Shown here: positions 16,639 through 26,172 of the stretch, in pieces
Position numbering within the stretch: the stretch's first letter is position 1
Layout: the number at the start of each line of letters is the position of its first letter
Origin: Streptomyces sp. Root1304
GTDB taxonomy: Bacteria > Actinomycetota > Actinomycetes > Streptomycetales > Streptomycetaceae
Length of the DNA: 64,000 nucleotides
NCBI RefSeq assembly: GCF_001426405.1
Contig: NZ_LMEP01000002.1
Location: 347,335-411,334 of the forward strand
Direction: 5' to 3'
Translations under genes and position numbers: made by a program
The notes under the pieces: generated by a model
Database searches by the model: none
What the model was told of the DNA's origin: nothing
What the model saw: only the letters and a program-made list of their open reading frames with translations

Positions 16639-17376
16639 TCAGATCCCCACCGTGAAACCGCTGGACCAGCCCTGCATCGTGGCGACCATGCTGTCCCACG
16701 CGCCCGTGAGGAGAAGGACACCGGTGACGAGCATCATGCCGCCGCCGATCCGCATCACCCACACATAGTGCTTCTTGACCCATCCGAACGCCCCGAGCGC
16801 CTTGCGGAAGGCGATGGCGGCGAGCACGAACGGTACGCCGAGCCCGAGGCAGTACGCGAAGGCGAGCAGCGCTCCGCGTCCGGCGCTGGCCTGTTCCAGG
16901 GCGAGGGCGTTCACCGAGGCGAGCGTGGGGCCGATGCACGGGGTCCAGCCGATGCCGAAGAGCGCGCCGAGCAGCGGCGCGCCGACGAGGCCGGCGACGG
17001 GCTTCTTGTGGAAGCGGAACTCGCGCTGGGTGAACCAGGGCATCAGGCCGAGGAAGAAGACGCCCATGAGGATCATGAGCACGCCGAGGACCGTGGTGAG
17101 GGTCTCGCGGTACTCCTGGAGGGTCGACCCGAAGTAGCCGAAGAGCGCGCCGCCGGACACGAACACGGCGGTGAAGCCGAGGACGAAGAGGACGGCACCC
17201 GCGGTCATCCGGCCGCGGCGGCTCTCGGCGAGGTCCGTGCCGGTGACCCCGGTGACGTACGAGAGGTATCCGGGGACGAGCGGCAGGACGCACGGCGAGA
17301 AGAAGGAGACCAGGCCGCCGAGGACCGCGAGGGGCAGGGCGAGCAGCAGGGCTCCGCTGGTGACCGTCTCGTTCAC
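16639..17376 (-). CDS. ccdA: Thiol:disulfide carrier CcdA
   Basis: A 245-residue, six-helix membrane protein that carries electrons from cytoplasmic thioredoxin to ResA outside. The two reactive Cys are in FFSPCVLPLVPGYLSYVTG and FGIGWTPCIGPTLASV, as in the CcdA/DsbD core. GTG start at 17374-17376, four bases after the ResA stop. Reducing power passed on to ResA keeps apocytochrome c haem-binding cysteines reduced. Confidence 0.96.
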   Translation of the reverse strand: MNETVTSGALLLALPLAVLGGLVSFFSPCVLPLVPGYLSYVTGVTGTDLAESRRGRMTAGAVLFVLGFTAVFVSGGALFGYFGSTLQEYRETLTTVLGVLMILMGVFFLGLMPWFTQREFRFHKKPVAGLVGAPLLGALFGIGWTPCIGPTLASVNALALEQASAGRGALLAFAYCLGLGVPFVLAAIAFRKALGAFGWVKKHYVWVMRIGGGMMLVTGVLLLTGAWDSMVATMQGWSSGFTVGI

Positions 17377-17380
17377 CGGC

Positions 17381-17986
17381 TCACTTCTCCTTGAGGACGG
17401 GCTCGATCATCGACCGGAGCTTCTCCTCGTCGAGCGCCATGAGGGAGCGGGCGGCGATCTTCCCCTCCTTGTCGAGGACGACGGTGGAGGGGATGCCCTG
17501 GAGGCTGAGGGTGCCCTTGGGGAAGCCGTTGAGGATCAGCTTGCCCTGCGGGTCGTAGAGGCTCGGATAGGGGACTGCGTAGTCCTCTTCGAAGGCGAGG
17601 GCCGGTTGCTTGTTGAAATCACGCGTATTGATTCCGACGAACGCCACGCCCTGGTCCTTGAGGGCATTGGCGACCTTGACGAAATGCGGGGCCTCGGCGC
17701 GACACGGGGGGCACCACGAACCCCAGACGTTGAGGACGACGACCTTGCCCTTGAGGTTGGCGACGTCGAGCTGCTTGCCGTCGAGGGTTTCGCCGGCGAG
17801 CTTCCCGGTGGCCGCGCGCTCGCCCTTGGCGGCGGTGGAGATACCGCCCGTGTTGGTCACGAAGTTGGTGTTGCCACCGCCGCCGGACTTGCCGTTGCTG
17901 TCGCCGCCGCAGGCCGAGAGCGTGAGGGCGGCGGTCAGCACTCCGACGGCGAGCAGGGTGCGTCGAGGGGCACGGCTAAGGCTCAT
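17381..17986 (-). CDS. resA: ResA/TlpA-like thioredoxin lipoprotein
   Basis: A 201-residue lipoprotein. A signal peptide ends in the lipobox LTLSACGG (Cys about residue 25), followed by a thioredoxin fold with the WGSWCPPCRAEAPHF active site. Outside the membrane it reduces apocytochrome c disulfides with electrons from CcdA. First gene of the cytochrome c maturation operon, followed directly by ccdA. ATG at 17984-17986. Confidence 0.95.
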   Translation of the reverse strand: MSLSRAPRRTLLAVGVLTAALTLSACGGDSNGKSGGGGNTNFVTNTGGISTAAKGERAATGKLAGETLDGKQLDVANLKGKVVVLNVWGSWCPPCRAEAPHFVKVANALKDQGVAFVGINTRDFNKQPALAFEEDYAVPYPSLYDPQGKLILNGFPKGTLSLQGIPSTVVLDKEGKIAARSLMALDEEKLRSMIEPVLKEK

Positions 17987-18045
17987 GTGAAAAGTTTCGC
18001 ATGGGCGTTTGGGGGATCTTGGGCACCCCCCTACGTGCCCGGAAA

Positions 18046-18088
18046 GCCCCTTGTCAAGATCGCCTAAGCGATCGGGTGCACAAGGGGC
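18046..18088 (-). terminator. Nested hairpin terminator after the deacetylase-like gene
   Basis: Outer arms gccccttgt (18046-18054) and acaaggggc (18080-18088) enclose an inner stem gatcg/cgatc (18058-18073). It lies just past the stop of the deacetylase-like gene and upstream of resA, so it can end the former transcript. Confidence 0.65.
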
Positions 18089-18099
18089 CCGGACGGTCG

Positions 18100-19380
18100 T
18101 TACGCGGTCGGGGTGGCCGAGGCGGCGGGCCTGAGGAAGGTGTTCCATCCGCCGTCCGGCTTCTGTCCCACTTCCAGGGTACGCAGCTTCGCGAGGATCT
18201 TCGGGTCCTGGACGTCGAGCCAGTCCACGAACTGCTTGAAGGAGACGAGCCGTACGTCCTTCTTCCCGGCCATCCCCTTGAGCGCCTCCTCGACGGCGTC
18301 CATGTAGATGCCGCCGTTCCACTGCTCGAAGTGGTTGCCGATGAAGAAGGGCGCGCGGTTCGACCCGTACGCGCGCGTGAAGCCACCCAGCAGCGCGTCG
18401 GCGGCCTGCTTGCGCCAGCCCGGGTAGCGCGAGGGCATGCCCTTCGTCGTGTTCTTCGACTGGTTGGCCAGCATGTTGTAGTCCATGGAGAGGACCTCGA
18501 AGGAGTGCCCGGGGAAGGGCACGGCCTGGAGCGGCAGGTCCCAGATGCCCTGGCGCTTGTCGGGCCAGGTCTGCCGGCCGCCGGGCGAGCTGGCGTCGTA
18601 CCGCCAGTTCAGCCGCTTGGCGGTGGGCAGCAGGTTGTCCTGGCCGAGGAGGCAGGGGGTGCGGCCGCCGACGAGTTCCTTGGAGTAGTCGAAGGGCAGC
18701 GGGTCGAGGTCGGTCCAGCCGCTGTTCGTCTTCCACTCGGTGACGAACTTCATGGCCTGGTCGATCTCGCTCTGCCACTGGGCCGGGGTCCAGTTGCCGA
18801 CGGAGCCGGAGCCGCCGCAGAAGTGGCCGTTGAAGTGGGTGCCGATCTCGTGGCCTTCGAGCCAGGCCTGCCGGACGTACTTCAGGGTGTCCTTGATGTG
18901 GGCATCGGTGAGGTAGCCGATGTCGGAGGCGCCGACGCGGTTGTTCGGCGGGCGGTAGAGGTCCTTCTTCGACTCGGGGAGCAGATAGATCCCGGAGAGG
19001 AAGAAGGTCATCGCCGCGTCGTGGTTCTTGGCGATTTCGAGGAAGCGCGGGAAGAGGCCGTTGCCGACCTCGCCGGCGCCGTCCCAGGAGAAGATCACGA
19101 ACTGGGGCGGGGTCTGGCCGGGTTCGAGCGGGACGGGGGCGTCGGGCTGGTGCGGCTGCTTTCCGGTGTCCGCGGTGGAACCGTCGCCGATGAGCTTGGC
19201 GTCGTCCTTGGTCGGGGTCGGCTTACCCGGATCCGCGGAGACGTCTCCCCCCTTATCGGGTCCGGAACGCCCCGGCTTGTCCTGATTGCTGGTGCTGCAT
19301 GCGGCGACTCCCATCGCCGCCGCAGCGCCAACGCCCGCCCCGAGCAGCCCCCTTCGACTGATCCCACTGATCCCGCGCAT
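18100..19380 (-). CDS. Tat-type lipoprotein with polysaccharide-deacetylase-like domain
   Basis: A 426-residue exported protein. The start is MRGISGISRRGLLGAGVGAA, with a twin-Arg motif (SRRGLLG) and a lipobox GVAACS, so it is a Tat-exported lipoprotein. A Thr/Pro/Lys-rich linker follows. The main domain begins FVIFSWDGAGEVGNGLFPRF and holds HEIGTHFNGHFCGG, which resembles the HxxxH metal motif of NodB-type deacetylases, and NHFEQWNGG near the end. It may act on cell-wall or extracellular glycans, but substrate is unknown. ATG 19378-19380 chosen because GGGGAT precedes it. Confidence 0.85.
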   Translation of the reverse strand: MRGISGISRRGLLGAGVGAAAAMGVAACSTSNQDKPGRSGPDKGGDVSADPGKPTPTKDDAKLIGDGSTADTGKQPHQPDAPVPLEPGQTPPQFVIFSWDGAGEVGNGLFPRFLEIAKNHDAAMTFFLSGIYLLPESKKDLYRPPNNRVGASDIGYLTDAHIKDTLKYVRQAWLEGHEIGTHFNGHFCGGSGSVGNWTPAQWQSEIDQAMKFVTEWKTNSGWTDLDPLPFDYSKELVGGRTPCLLGQDNLLPTAKRLNWRYDASSPGGRQTWPDKRQGIWDLPLQAVPFPGHSFEVLSMDYNMLANQSKNTTKGMPSRYPGWRKQAADALLGGFTRAYGSNRAPFFIGNHFEQWNGGIYMDAVEEALKGMAGKKDVRLVSFKQFVDWLDVQDPKILAKLRTLEVGQKPDGGWNTFLRPAASATPTA

Positions 19381-19593
19381 GACATCCCCATTCGCGCTGA
19401 CGTATGACCTGAACGTCATCCAAACCGACAATGAGTGAGATGCCGGGAGGAACACGGAGGTTCCGGGAAATCGCACAAAAATTTCAGGGCGACCGGATGA
19501 CATGCACATCATCATCCAATCGCCCTGAACCGTGCCCCTCGGGTCCGCCCTGTTCGGTCGGGGCGGCGGAGCCCGTACCCTCCGGCCCCGGAG

Positions 19594-20340
19594 CTACGCC
19601 CCGAACGCCTTCGACTTCCCCTTGACCGGCTTCGCACCCGCCAGCAGGTGCGCCGGTACGAGGTCCCGGGCCGGCTCGCTGTAGCCGACCGAGACGATCT
19701 TGTCGCCCCGGTACGTGAACGAGGTCAGCGAGGCCAGCGTGCACTGCCGCCGCCGCGGGTCGTGCCAGAGCCGGCGCTTCTCCACGAAGCTGCGCACGAT
19801 CCAGATCGGCAGCTGATGGCTGACCAGGACCGCCTCGTGCCCCCGGGCCGCGTCCTTCGCCGCGTCGAGCGCGCCCATCATCCGGACGACCTGCTCGACG
19901 TACGGCTCGCCCCAGGACGGCTGGAACGGATTGGTCAGGTGCTTCCAGTTCCCCGGCTTGCGCAGGGCCCCGTCGCCGACGCCGAAGGTCTTGCCCTCGA
20001 AGACGTTCGCCGCCTCGATCAGCCGCTCGTCGCTCGCCAGGTCCAGACCGTGCGACTTGGCGACCGGCGTCGCCGTCTCCTGCGCCCGCTCCAGCGGGGA
20101 GGCCACGACGTACGTGATGTCCCGGTCGGCCAGGTGCTCGGCGACCCGGTCCGCCATCTGCCGGCCCAGCTCGGACAGGTGGTAGCCGGCACGGCGCCCG
20201 TAGAGGACACCGTCGGGGTTGTGCACCTCGCCGTGCCGCATCAGATGGACGACGGTGATGTCCTGGTCGCTCTTCGGCGCGCCCGCCGCTGCGCCCTTCG
20301 GCTTCGGGGAGCTCTCCGGAAGGCTCGTCGCGTCGCTCAT
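19594..20340 (-). CDS. Histidine phosphatase-superfamily protein
   Basis: A 248-residue protein of the phosphoglycerate-mutase fold. [12 protein letters not shown] gives the catalytic [16 protein letters not shown] supplies the second Arg, and VLVSHQLPI the second His. It removes phosphate from a small metabolite or protein in the cytoplasm; the substrate is unknown. The start overlaps the hemL stop by 4 nt (ATGA), so it is cotranscribed with hemL. Confidence 0.93.
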   Translation of the reverse strand: MSDATSLPESSPKPKGAAAGAPKSDQDITVVHLMRHGEVHNPDGVLYGRRAGYHLSELGRQMADRVAEHLADRDITYVVASPLERAQETATPVAKSHGLDLASDERLIEAANVFEGKTFGVGDGALRKPGNWKHLTNPFQPSWGEPYVEQVVRMMGALDAAKDAARGHEAVLVSHQLPIWIVRSFVEKRRLWHDPRRRQCTLASLTSFTYRGDKIVSVGYSEPARDLVPAHLLAGAKPVKGKSKAFGA

Positions 20341-21644
20341 GCCGTCGCCTCCGCGGCGGCGCGGGCGGCGGCCGGCAGGGCGGCGGCGATGCGCTCGATC
20401 GCCCGCTCGTCGTGCGAGGCCGACACGAACCAGGACTCGAACGCGGACGGCGGCAGGTACACGCCGTCGGCCAGCATCGAGTGGAAGAAGGCGTTGAAGC
20501 GGAAGGCCTCCTGCTGCTTCGCCTCGTCGTAGTTCCGCACCTCGTCGGCGGTGAAGAAGACCGAGAACATGTTGGACGCGGTCTGCAGCCGGTGCGCCAC
20601 GCCCTCCTTGGCGAGCGCACCGGTGACCAGGCCCTGGATCTCCTCCGAGACCGCGTTCACCTTCGCGTACGCCGCGTCGTCGAGCAGCCGCAGCTGCGCG
20701 AGCCCGGCGGCCGTCGCGATCGGGTTACCGGAGAGGGTGCCCGCCTGGTAGACCGGCCCGGCCGGGGCCAGGTGGCCCATGACGTCGGCGCGGCCACCGA
20801 ACGCGGCGGCCGGGAAGCCGCCGCCCATGACCTTGCCGAAGGTCAGCAGGTCGGCCTTGACGCCGTCGACGCCGTACCAGCCGGCCTTCGAGGTGCGGAA
20901 ACCGGTCATCACCTCGTCGGAGATGTACAGCGCGCCGTTCTCCCGGCACAGGTCCGCGAGCCCCTGGTTGAAACCGGCCACCGGCGGGACGACGCCCATG
21001 TTGCCGGGCGAGGCCTCCGTGATGACACAGGCGATCTCGCCCGGGTGCGCGGCGAACGCGGCCCGCACGGACTCCAGGTCGTTGTAGGGCAGCACGATCG
21101 TGTCGCCGGCCTGCGCGCCGGTCACGCCGGGCGTGTCGGGCAGACCGAGGGTGGCGACACCGGAACCGGCCGCGGCGAGCAGCGCGTCCACGTGGCCGTG
21201 GTAGCAGCCCGCGAACTTGACGACCTTGGCGCGCCCGGTGAACCCGCGGGCCAGCCGGATCGCGGACATCGTCGCCTCCGTACCGGAGGAGACCAGACGC
21301 ACCTGCTCGACCGGCTCCACGCGCGCGACGATCTCCTCGGCGAGCGCGACCTCGCCCTCGCCGGGCGTACCGAAGGAGGTGCCCCGCGCCACGGCGTCCT
21401 GGACGGCGGCGGTGACCTCGGGGTGCGCGTGGCCGAGAATCATCGGTCCCCACGAGCAGACGAGGTCGACGTACTCACGACCGTCCGCGTCGGTGAGGTA
21501 GGGACCGGAACCGGACACCATGAACCGGGGCGTTCCGCCCACGGCCCGGAAGGCACGCACCGGTGAGTTCACGCCGCCGGGCGTCACGAGGGAAGCGCGG
21601 TCGAAAAGCGTCTGTGAGACTGGGGCTTCGTATGAATACGGCAC
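20337..21644 (-). CDS. hemL: Glutamate-1-semialdehyde 2,1-aminomutase
   Basis: About 435 residues. It isomerises glutamate-1-semialdehyde to 5-aminolevulinate, the step after HemA, for haem and cobalamin. PLP-lysine sits in [19 protein letters not shown], and [19 protein letters not shown] is the family N-terminal signature. Start taken as GTG 21644 ([18 protein letters not shown]), because homologues begin near this PYSYEAPVS; an ATG at about 21682 in the same frame would add a non-conserved leader. HemA, HemC, HemD and HemB are elsewhere in this window. Confidence 0.96.
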   Translation of the reverse strand: MPYSYEAPVSQTLFDRASLVTPGGVNSPVRAFRAVGGTPRFMVSGSGPYLTDADGREYVDLVCSWGPMILGHAHPEVTAAVQDAVARGTSFGTPGEGEVALAEEIVARVEPVEQVRLVSSGTEATMSAIRLARGFTGRAKVVKFAGCYHGHVDALLAAAGSGVATLGLPDTPGVTGAQAGDTIVLPYNDLESVRAAFAAHPGEIACVITEASPGNMGVVPPVAGFNQGLADLCRENGALYISDEVMTGFRTSKAGWYGVDGVKADLLTFGKVMGGGFPAAAFGGRADVMGHLAPAGPVYQAGTLSGNPIATAAGLAQLRLLDDAAYAKVNAVSEEIQGLVTGALAKEGVAHRLQTASNMFSVFFTADEVRNYDEAKQQEAFRFNAFFHSMLADGVYLPPSAFESWFVSASHDERAIERIAAALPAAARAAAEATA

Positions 21645-21913
21645 TGTGATCCTGACCTGCGAGAACGACTTCGGGCACGACATCGGGAACGGAGGGACGG
21701 CGTGAACATCCCCTGTATTACGCCGGGGCGTTCGCCCTCCGCGTCTGCGAAACTGGGGCGTCATAGGGATGGCTCACGGAATCCATGGTGTCAGAGGCCA
21801 CGGCGTTCTTGCGGACAGGTGTTTCACCGTACGAACGCGGGGGAGGTCACTGACACGATGATCGGGTCGCGCGGCGGGGTCGTGTTGCCGAGAAAAAGCA
21901 GTCGGGTGGAGAT

Positions 21914-22531
21914 ATGCATCGCGGTGGCGGACCGGGCGAGGGGACGGACGACCTGGGTCCGGAGTCTGCCCGCCGGGGCAGGCACCGGCGCCGGCGGACC
22001 GAAGACCCGACGTCGGGCACTCCGGTCGGCCCCGGCGCGCAGGGACCCCCTGGCCCCCCGGGCGAACCGGCCCCCGGAAGCGGGAGTGGCCGGTTGGGGG
22101 TGACGTACAAGTACTTCGGCGCGCCCGACGGCGCCACGGCGGCCCGCGTCCCGATCTCGATGCGCCCGGAGGAGCTCGGCGGGGACGAGCTGGGCATGGG
22201 CGGCATGTTCACCAAGATCAAGCCCGAGACCATAGCGGCGATGGTCCTGACGGGCATCCAGGGCATGCCCCTGCACAAGGTGCCCCCGCTGGAGCTGGTG
22301 GTGCTGCACCCGGACTACGCGGTGGTGAAGCTGCCGATGACCGTCGTCGACCCGCTGCGCGGGATCGGTGAGGAATCGGTCGGCGCCGCGGCCTTCATCT
22401 GGTCCACGGTCCCGGACCGCGGCGGCCCGCGCGACGCCTTCGACGTCTACCAGCTGCTCCACGAGTGGCAGGACTTCTCGGTCCGCCTCCACGAGGCGGG
22501 CCACCAGCCGTACTGCTTGGTGTGGCCGTAG
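21914..22531 (+). CDS. Conserved protein of unknown function with Gly/Pro-rich N-terminus
   Basis: A 205-residue protein. The first 60 residues are low-complexity and collagen-like (GPGAQGPPGPPGEPAPGSGS). The conserved part starts GVTYKYFGAPDGATAARVP, continues KIKPETIAAMVLTGIQGMPL, and ends VRLHEAGHQPYCLVWP. I do not recognise a domain. It diverges from hemL and converges with the APC permease. ATG behind GGGTGGAG. Confidence 0.75.
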   Translation: MHRGGGPGEGTDDLGPESARRGRHRRRRTEDPTSGTPVGPGAQGPPGPPGEPAPGSGSGRLGVTYKYFGAPDGATAARVPISMRPEELGGDELGMGGMFTKIKPETIAAMVLTGIQGMPLHKVPPLELVVLHPDYAVVKLPMTVVDPLRGIGEESVGAAAFIWSTVPDRGGPRDAFDVYQLLHEWQDFSVRLHEAGHQPYCLVWP

Positions 22532-22557
22532 GGCGCTGATCCCTGGGTACGGGGGCC

Positions 22558-24525
22558 CTAGGAGTCCGAGGGCGTCTCCGCGCGCTCGGCGGCCAGCTCG
22601 CGGGCCGAGGCGAGCCGGTACGGCACGTCGATGACGACGACGTTCTTCATGAACAGCAGCCGGGTCTTGAGGCGCAGCGCGCTCTGGTTGTGCAGCGGCT
22701 GCTCCCACCAGTGCCCCACCACGTACTCGGGGATGACCACCGAGATCACCGATTCCGCCGTCCGCTCGGGCGCGTCCCTGACGTGCCGCAGGACCGGCTG
22801 GACGATCGAACGGTACGGGGAGCTGAGCACCCGCAGCGGTACGTCGATGCCGTGGGCCTCCCAGGTCGCCCGGAGCACCTCCGCCTCCGCCGGGTCCTCG
22901 GCGACGGTGACGGCCGTGAGGGAGGCGGGGCGCAGGGTCCTGGCGTAGGAGAGCGCCCGGAGGCTGGGCGCGTTGACGGAGGCGACCAGGACGAGGACGT
23001 GGTTCTCGGCCAGGGTGTGGGGCCGCTCCCCCGGTGCGACGGCGACCTCGGCGGCGACGGTGTCGTAGTGCCGGCGCACCCCCTTCATCCCGGCGAAGAG
23101 CACCGGCATCGCGATGACGACGATCCAGGCGCCGTGGGTGAACTTGGTGATGAGGACGATGACGAGGACGACCGCCGTCAGACAGGCCCCGAAGGCGTTG
23201 ACGGCGAGGCGGCGGTGGATGCCGCGGCGGGCGGCGGCGCCGGCGGGGCCCGCGTGGGCGGGGGTGGCGAGTTCTCGCCGCCAGTGCTTGACCATGCCGG
23301 CCTGGGAAAGGGTGAAGGAGACGAAGACGCCGAGGATGTACAGCTGGATGAGGCGGGTCAGCTGCGCGTCGAAGGCGACGATGAGGACGATCGCGGCGAG
23401 CGCCAGGATGACGATGCCGTTGGAGTAGACGAGCCGGTCGCCGCGGTGGACCAGCTGGCGGGGCGCGTAGCGGTCACGGCCGAGGACGGAGGCGAGCATC
23501 GGGAAGCCGTTGAAGGCGGTGTTGGCCGCCAGGATCAGCACGCCCGCGGTGACGGCCTGGAGCGCGTAGAACAGGATGTGCCAGTCGCCGAAGGTGGCCC
23601 GTCCGATCTGGGCGAGCGCGGTGGACATCGGGGTGCCGGGGGCGAGCCCGAGTTCGGTGGGGTCCTCGGCGACGTGGACCTCGTAGACCATCGCGAGCAC
23701 GGTGATCCCGAAGAACATGGTCACGGAGAGCCCGCCCATGATCGCGAGCGTCATGGCCGCGTTCCGGCTCTTCGGCTTCTCGAAGGCCGGTACGCCGTTG
23801 CTGACCGCCTCGACGCCGGTGAGCGCGGTGCAGCCGGAGGCGAAGGCACGCAGCGCGAGCAGCACCAGCGCGATCCCCGAGTAGGTGGAGACCGCCTCGA
23901 CGGGCAGGTCGGCGGACTCGGCGCGGATCGTCGCACCGGTCGCCATCCGTACGGCGGCCACCGCGAACATCAGGTAGATCACGGTGATGAAGGCGTAGGT
24001 GGGGAGGGCGAACCAGCGGCCCGACTCCCGTACCCCGCGCAGGTTCATCCAGGCCAGGACGACGACGAAGAACACCGAGAGGGCCACGGCGTGCCCGTCG
24101 AGCGCGGGGACGGCCGAGGTGATCGCGGCGACCCCGGAGACGACCGAGACGGCGACGGTCATCACGTAGTCGATGAGCAGCGCGGAGGCGGCGGTGAGCG
24201 CGGCGGTCTGCCCGAGGTTCTCGGCGGAGACGACATAGGCCCCGCCGCCGCCGGGATAGGCGTAACAGGTCTGCCGGTAGGAGGCGACGACGACCAGGAG
24301 CAGGATGACGATCCCGACGGCCGCGTACCAGGCCAGATGGAGCACGGCGAGGCCGCCGAGCGCGAGGATCAGCAGGATCTCCTCGGTGGCGTACGCGACC
24401 GAGGAGAGCGGGTCGCTGCAGAAGATCGGCAGCGCGAGCCGCTTCGGCAGCAGGGTCTCCCCGAGTCGGCCGCTTTCCAACGGACGACCTACCAGCAGGC
24501 GTTTCGCCGCACTTCCAGCTCTCAT
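22558..24525 (-). CDS. APC-superfamily amino acid permease
   Basis: A 655-residue permease with about 12 transmembrane helices. PIFCSDPLSSVAYATEEILL and TCYAYPGGGGAYVVSAENLG are the APC-family helix 1 and helix 3 regions. A soluble C-terminal domain of about 150 residues (VLVLVASVNAPSLRALSYA) resembles a USP/regulatory fold. It would import an amino acid or related solute. Start is ATG 24523-24525; no strong Shine-Dalgarno is visible. Divergent from a MerR gene that could regulate it. Confidence 0.92.
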   Translation of the reverse strand: MRAGSAAKRLLVGRPLESGRLGETLLPKRLALPIFCSDPLSSVAYATEEILLILALGGLAVLHLAWYAAVGIVILLLVVVASYRQTCYAYPGGGGAYVVSAENLGQTAALTAASALLIDYVMTVAVSVVSGVAAITSAVPALDGHAVALSVFFVVVLAWMNLRGVRESGRWFALPTYAFITVIYLMFAVAAVRMATGATIRAESADLPVEAVSTYSGIALVLLALRAFASGCTALTGVEAVSNGVPAFEKPKSRNAAMTLAIMGGLSVTMFFGITVLAMVYEVHVAEDPTELGLAPGTPMSTALAQIGRATFGDWHILFYALQAVTAGVLILAANTAFNGFPMLASVLGRDRYAPRQLVHRGDRLVYSNGIVILALAAIVLIVAFDAQLTRLIQLYILGVFVSFTLSQAGMVKHWRRELATPAHAGPAGAAARRGIHRRLAVNAFGACLTAVVLVIVLITKFTHGAWIVVIAMPVLFAGMKGVRRHYDTVAAEVAVAPGERPHTLAENHVLVLVASVNAPSLRALSYARTLRPASLTAVTVAEDPAEAEVLRATWEAHGIDVPLRVLSSPYRSIVQPVLRHVRDAPERTAESVISVVIPEYVVGHWWEQPLHNQSALRLKTRLLFMKNVVVIDVPYRLASARELAAERAETPSDS

Positions 24526-24628
24526 AAGTGCTGAAGTTAGGACGAATGATATGTAATGCGCGGAAGCCGCGCCCTGTGGGAACCCCCGTACGCCCTGTGG
24601 GGGTCCCGTACGAGGAAGGACCTGACGC

Positions 24629-25105
24629 GTGAGCGGAACCCAAGGAGCACAAGCCGCACGGGACGCCCGGAGGGACGCGCGCGCGGGGAGCGGCCGGCCC
24701 ATGCAGATCGGCGAGGTCGCCGCCCGGACCGAACTGTCCTTCCGCACCATCCGGCAGTACGAGGACAGCGGCCTGGTCGTCCCGTCCGCCGCGTCACCGG
24801 GCGGATTCCCCCTCTACACGGACGCCGACGTGTCCCGGCTGATGGTGGTCCGGCGGATGAAGCCGCTCGGCTTCACCCTCGACGAGACCCGCGAACTCCT
24901 CACGGCCGTCGACCGGCTGGCCGCCGACCGCGCGGGCACGGACGCGGAGCTCGAACCGGCCGAGCGGGCGGCGCTCGTCGCCCGCGTCCGGGGGTACGAG
25001 CAGGCGGCCGCGGAACGGGTCGCCGAACTACGGGCCCAGCTGACCCGCGCGGAGGAGTTCGCGGACTCGCTCCGCCGGACCCGCCTGACGGCGACACCGG
25101 CCTGA
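24629..25105 (+). CDS. MerR-family transcriptional regulator
   Basis: A 158-residue regulator. After a 25-residue extension comes the HTH (MQIGEVAARTELSFRTIRQY) and the DSGLVVPSAASPGGFPLYTD wing, then a coiled-coil dimer helix. The GTG 24629 lies behind GAGGAAGGA; an in-frame ATG at MQIGE is the alternative. No Cys-rich effector-binding tail is present, so it is not a metal sensor of the classic type. It diverges from the APC permease. Confidence 0.9.
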   Translation: MSGTQGAQAARDARRDARAGSGRPMQIGEVAARTELSFRTIRQYEDSGLVVPSAASPGGFPLYTDADVSRLMVVRRMKPLGFTLDETRELLTAVDRLAADRAGTDAELEPAERAALVARVRGYEQAAAERVAELRAQLTRAEEFADSLRRTRLTATPA

Positions 25106-25133
25106 GCTTGGCATCGCCCGGGCGCGCGCGGGA

Positions 25134-25997
25134 TCAGCCGGTGAGGGCCCCGGCGAGTTCGCGGAAGAAGCGCGCGTACGCGGCCGGGCTGGGCGGCGTC
25201 TCGGGGTTCCACGCGGCGAGCCGGACGCCGGGCAGGGCCCCGTCGGGGGCCGTGGCGTGGGCGCGCTCGTCGAAGAGGACCAGGCCGGGACGGAGTTCGA
25301 CGGCGTGCCCCCAGTCGGCGGTGAGCCAGTTGGCCCCGGCGCCGGGGCCCGGTTCGAGCAGCCGCACGCCCAGTTCGGCGAGACGCGCCAGCTCGGGCCA
25401 GGCCTGCGGACGGGCCAGATGCACCTGCTCGGGCCCCGCCCCGGAGAGCGCGAGCACGGAGAGCCCGCCCCGGGCGACGGCCTCCCGGACGGCGGCCTCG
25501 GCGGCCGGGAGCGACCCGGAGCCCGTACCCGCCGTGCCCGCCGTACCCGCCGTGCCGGTGTCCGGCGACGCCCCGAGGCTCACCGCCAGCGCCCCGAAGC
25601 GTTCGAGGATCGCCCCGAGGGTGAGTTCGCTGCCGACGGAGAGCGCGACGAGCGGCACCCCGAGCCGGTCGGCGACGGCCTCGTCGAGCGCGTAGGGGCC
25701 CTTCCCGTCGTAGGTCACGTCGACGATCAGGTCCGGCCGCAGCTCCCGCAACAGCCCCTCGTCCAGGGACCGGCCAGGCCCGAGGTACGTCACGGCGGCC
25801 GACCGGAGCCCGCCCTCCTTCGCGGGGTCGAGGACCTCGCCGTCGTGCCCGGAGCCGTACACCGCGACCGGCGTCACACCCAGGTCGCACAGGGCCGCCC
25901 CGGCCCGTACGTACGCGATCACCCGGCGCGGCACGCGGTCCGCGCCCGGCTCCGTACCCCTGTCGTCCGTGAACCCCCACGCCTGCGACCCGGACAT
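25134..25997 (-). CDS. TroA/FecB-fold substrate-binding-like protein lacking a signal peptide
   Basis: A 287-residue protein of the helical-backbone metal/siderophore binding fold (VIAYVRAGAALCDLGVTPVA, later LDEGLLRELRPDLIVDVTYD). It lacks a signal peptide or lipobox, and no ABC permease or ATPase is encoded beside it, so it is not an obvious uptake component. A GTAGTAGTAG repeat sits in the linker between lobes. ATG 25995-25997 has GGGAGC upstream. Similar cytoplasmic proteins exist in Streptomyces, function unknown. Confidence 0.75.
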   Translation of the reverse strand: MSGSQAWGFTDDRGTEPGADRVPRRVIAYVRAGAALCDLGVTPVAVYGSGHDGEVLDPAKEGGLRSAAVTYLGPGRSLDEGLLRELRPDLIVDVTYDGKGPYALDEAVADRLGVPLVALSVGSELTLGAILERFGALAVSLGASPDTGTAGTAGTAGTGSGSLPAAEAAVREAVARGGLSVLALSGAGPEQVHLARPQAWPELARLAELGVRLLEPGPGAGANWLTADWGHAVELRPGLVLFDERAHATAPDGALPGVRLAAWNPETPPSPAAYARFFRELAGALTG

Positions 25998-26172
25998 ACG
26001 GCTGCTCCCTCCCCGGCCGGAATGTGCCTCTTCCGCCACCTTGGAACGGTTCCCCGGCCCGCACAAGAGGGCCTGCCCCTCGCCGCCGGCCCGCCGGGGG
26101 CGTCGACGGCGGCGTGGCTGTCACCGAGCCTGCGCGCCCGCGCCCGCGCTGAGCGGGGACGCCGGCCGGGGC

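Noticed and set aside
19381..19593. Small gene between the deacetylase-like gene and the histidine phosphatase
   Set aside because: The 64-residue + strand frame has no conserved features and overlaps promoter sequence.
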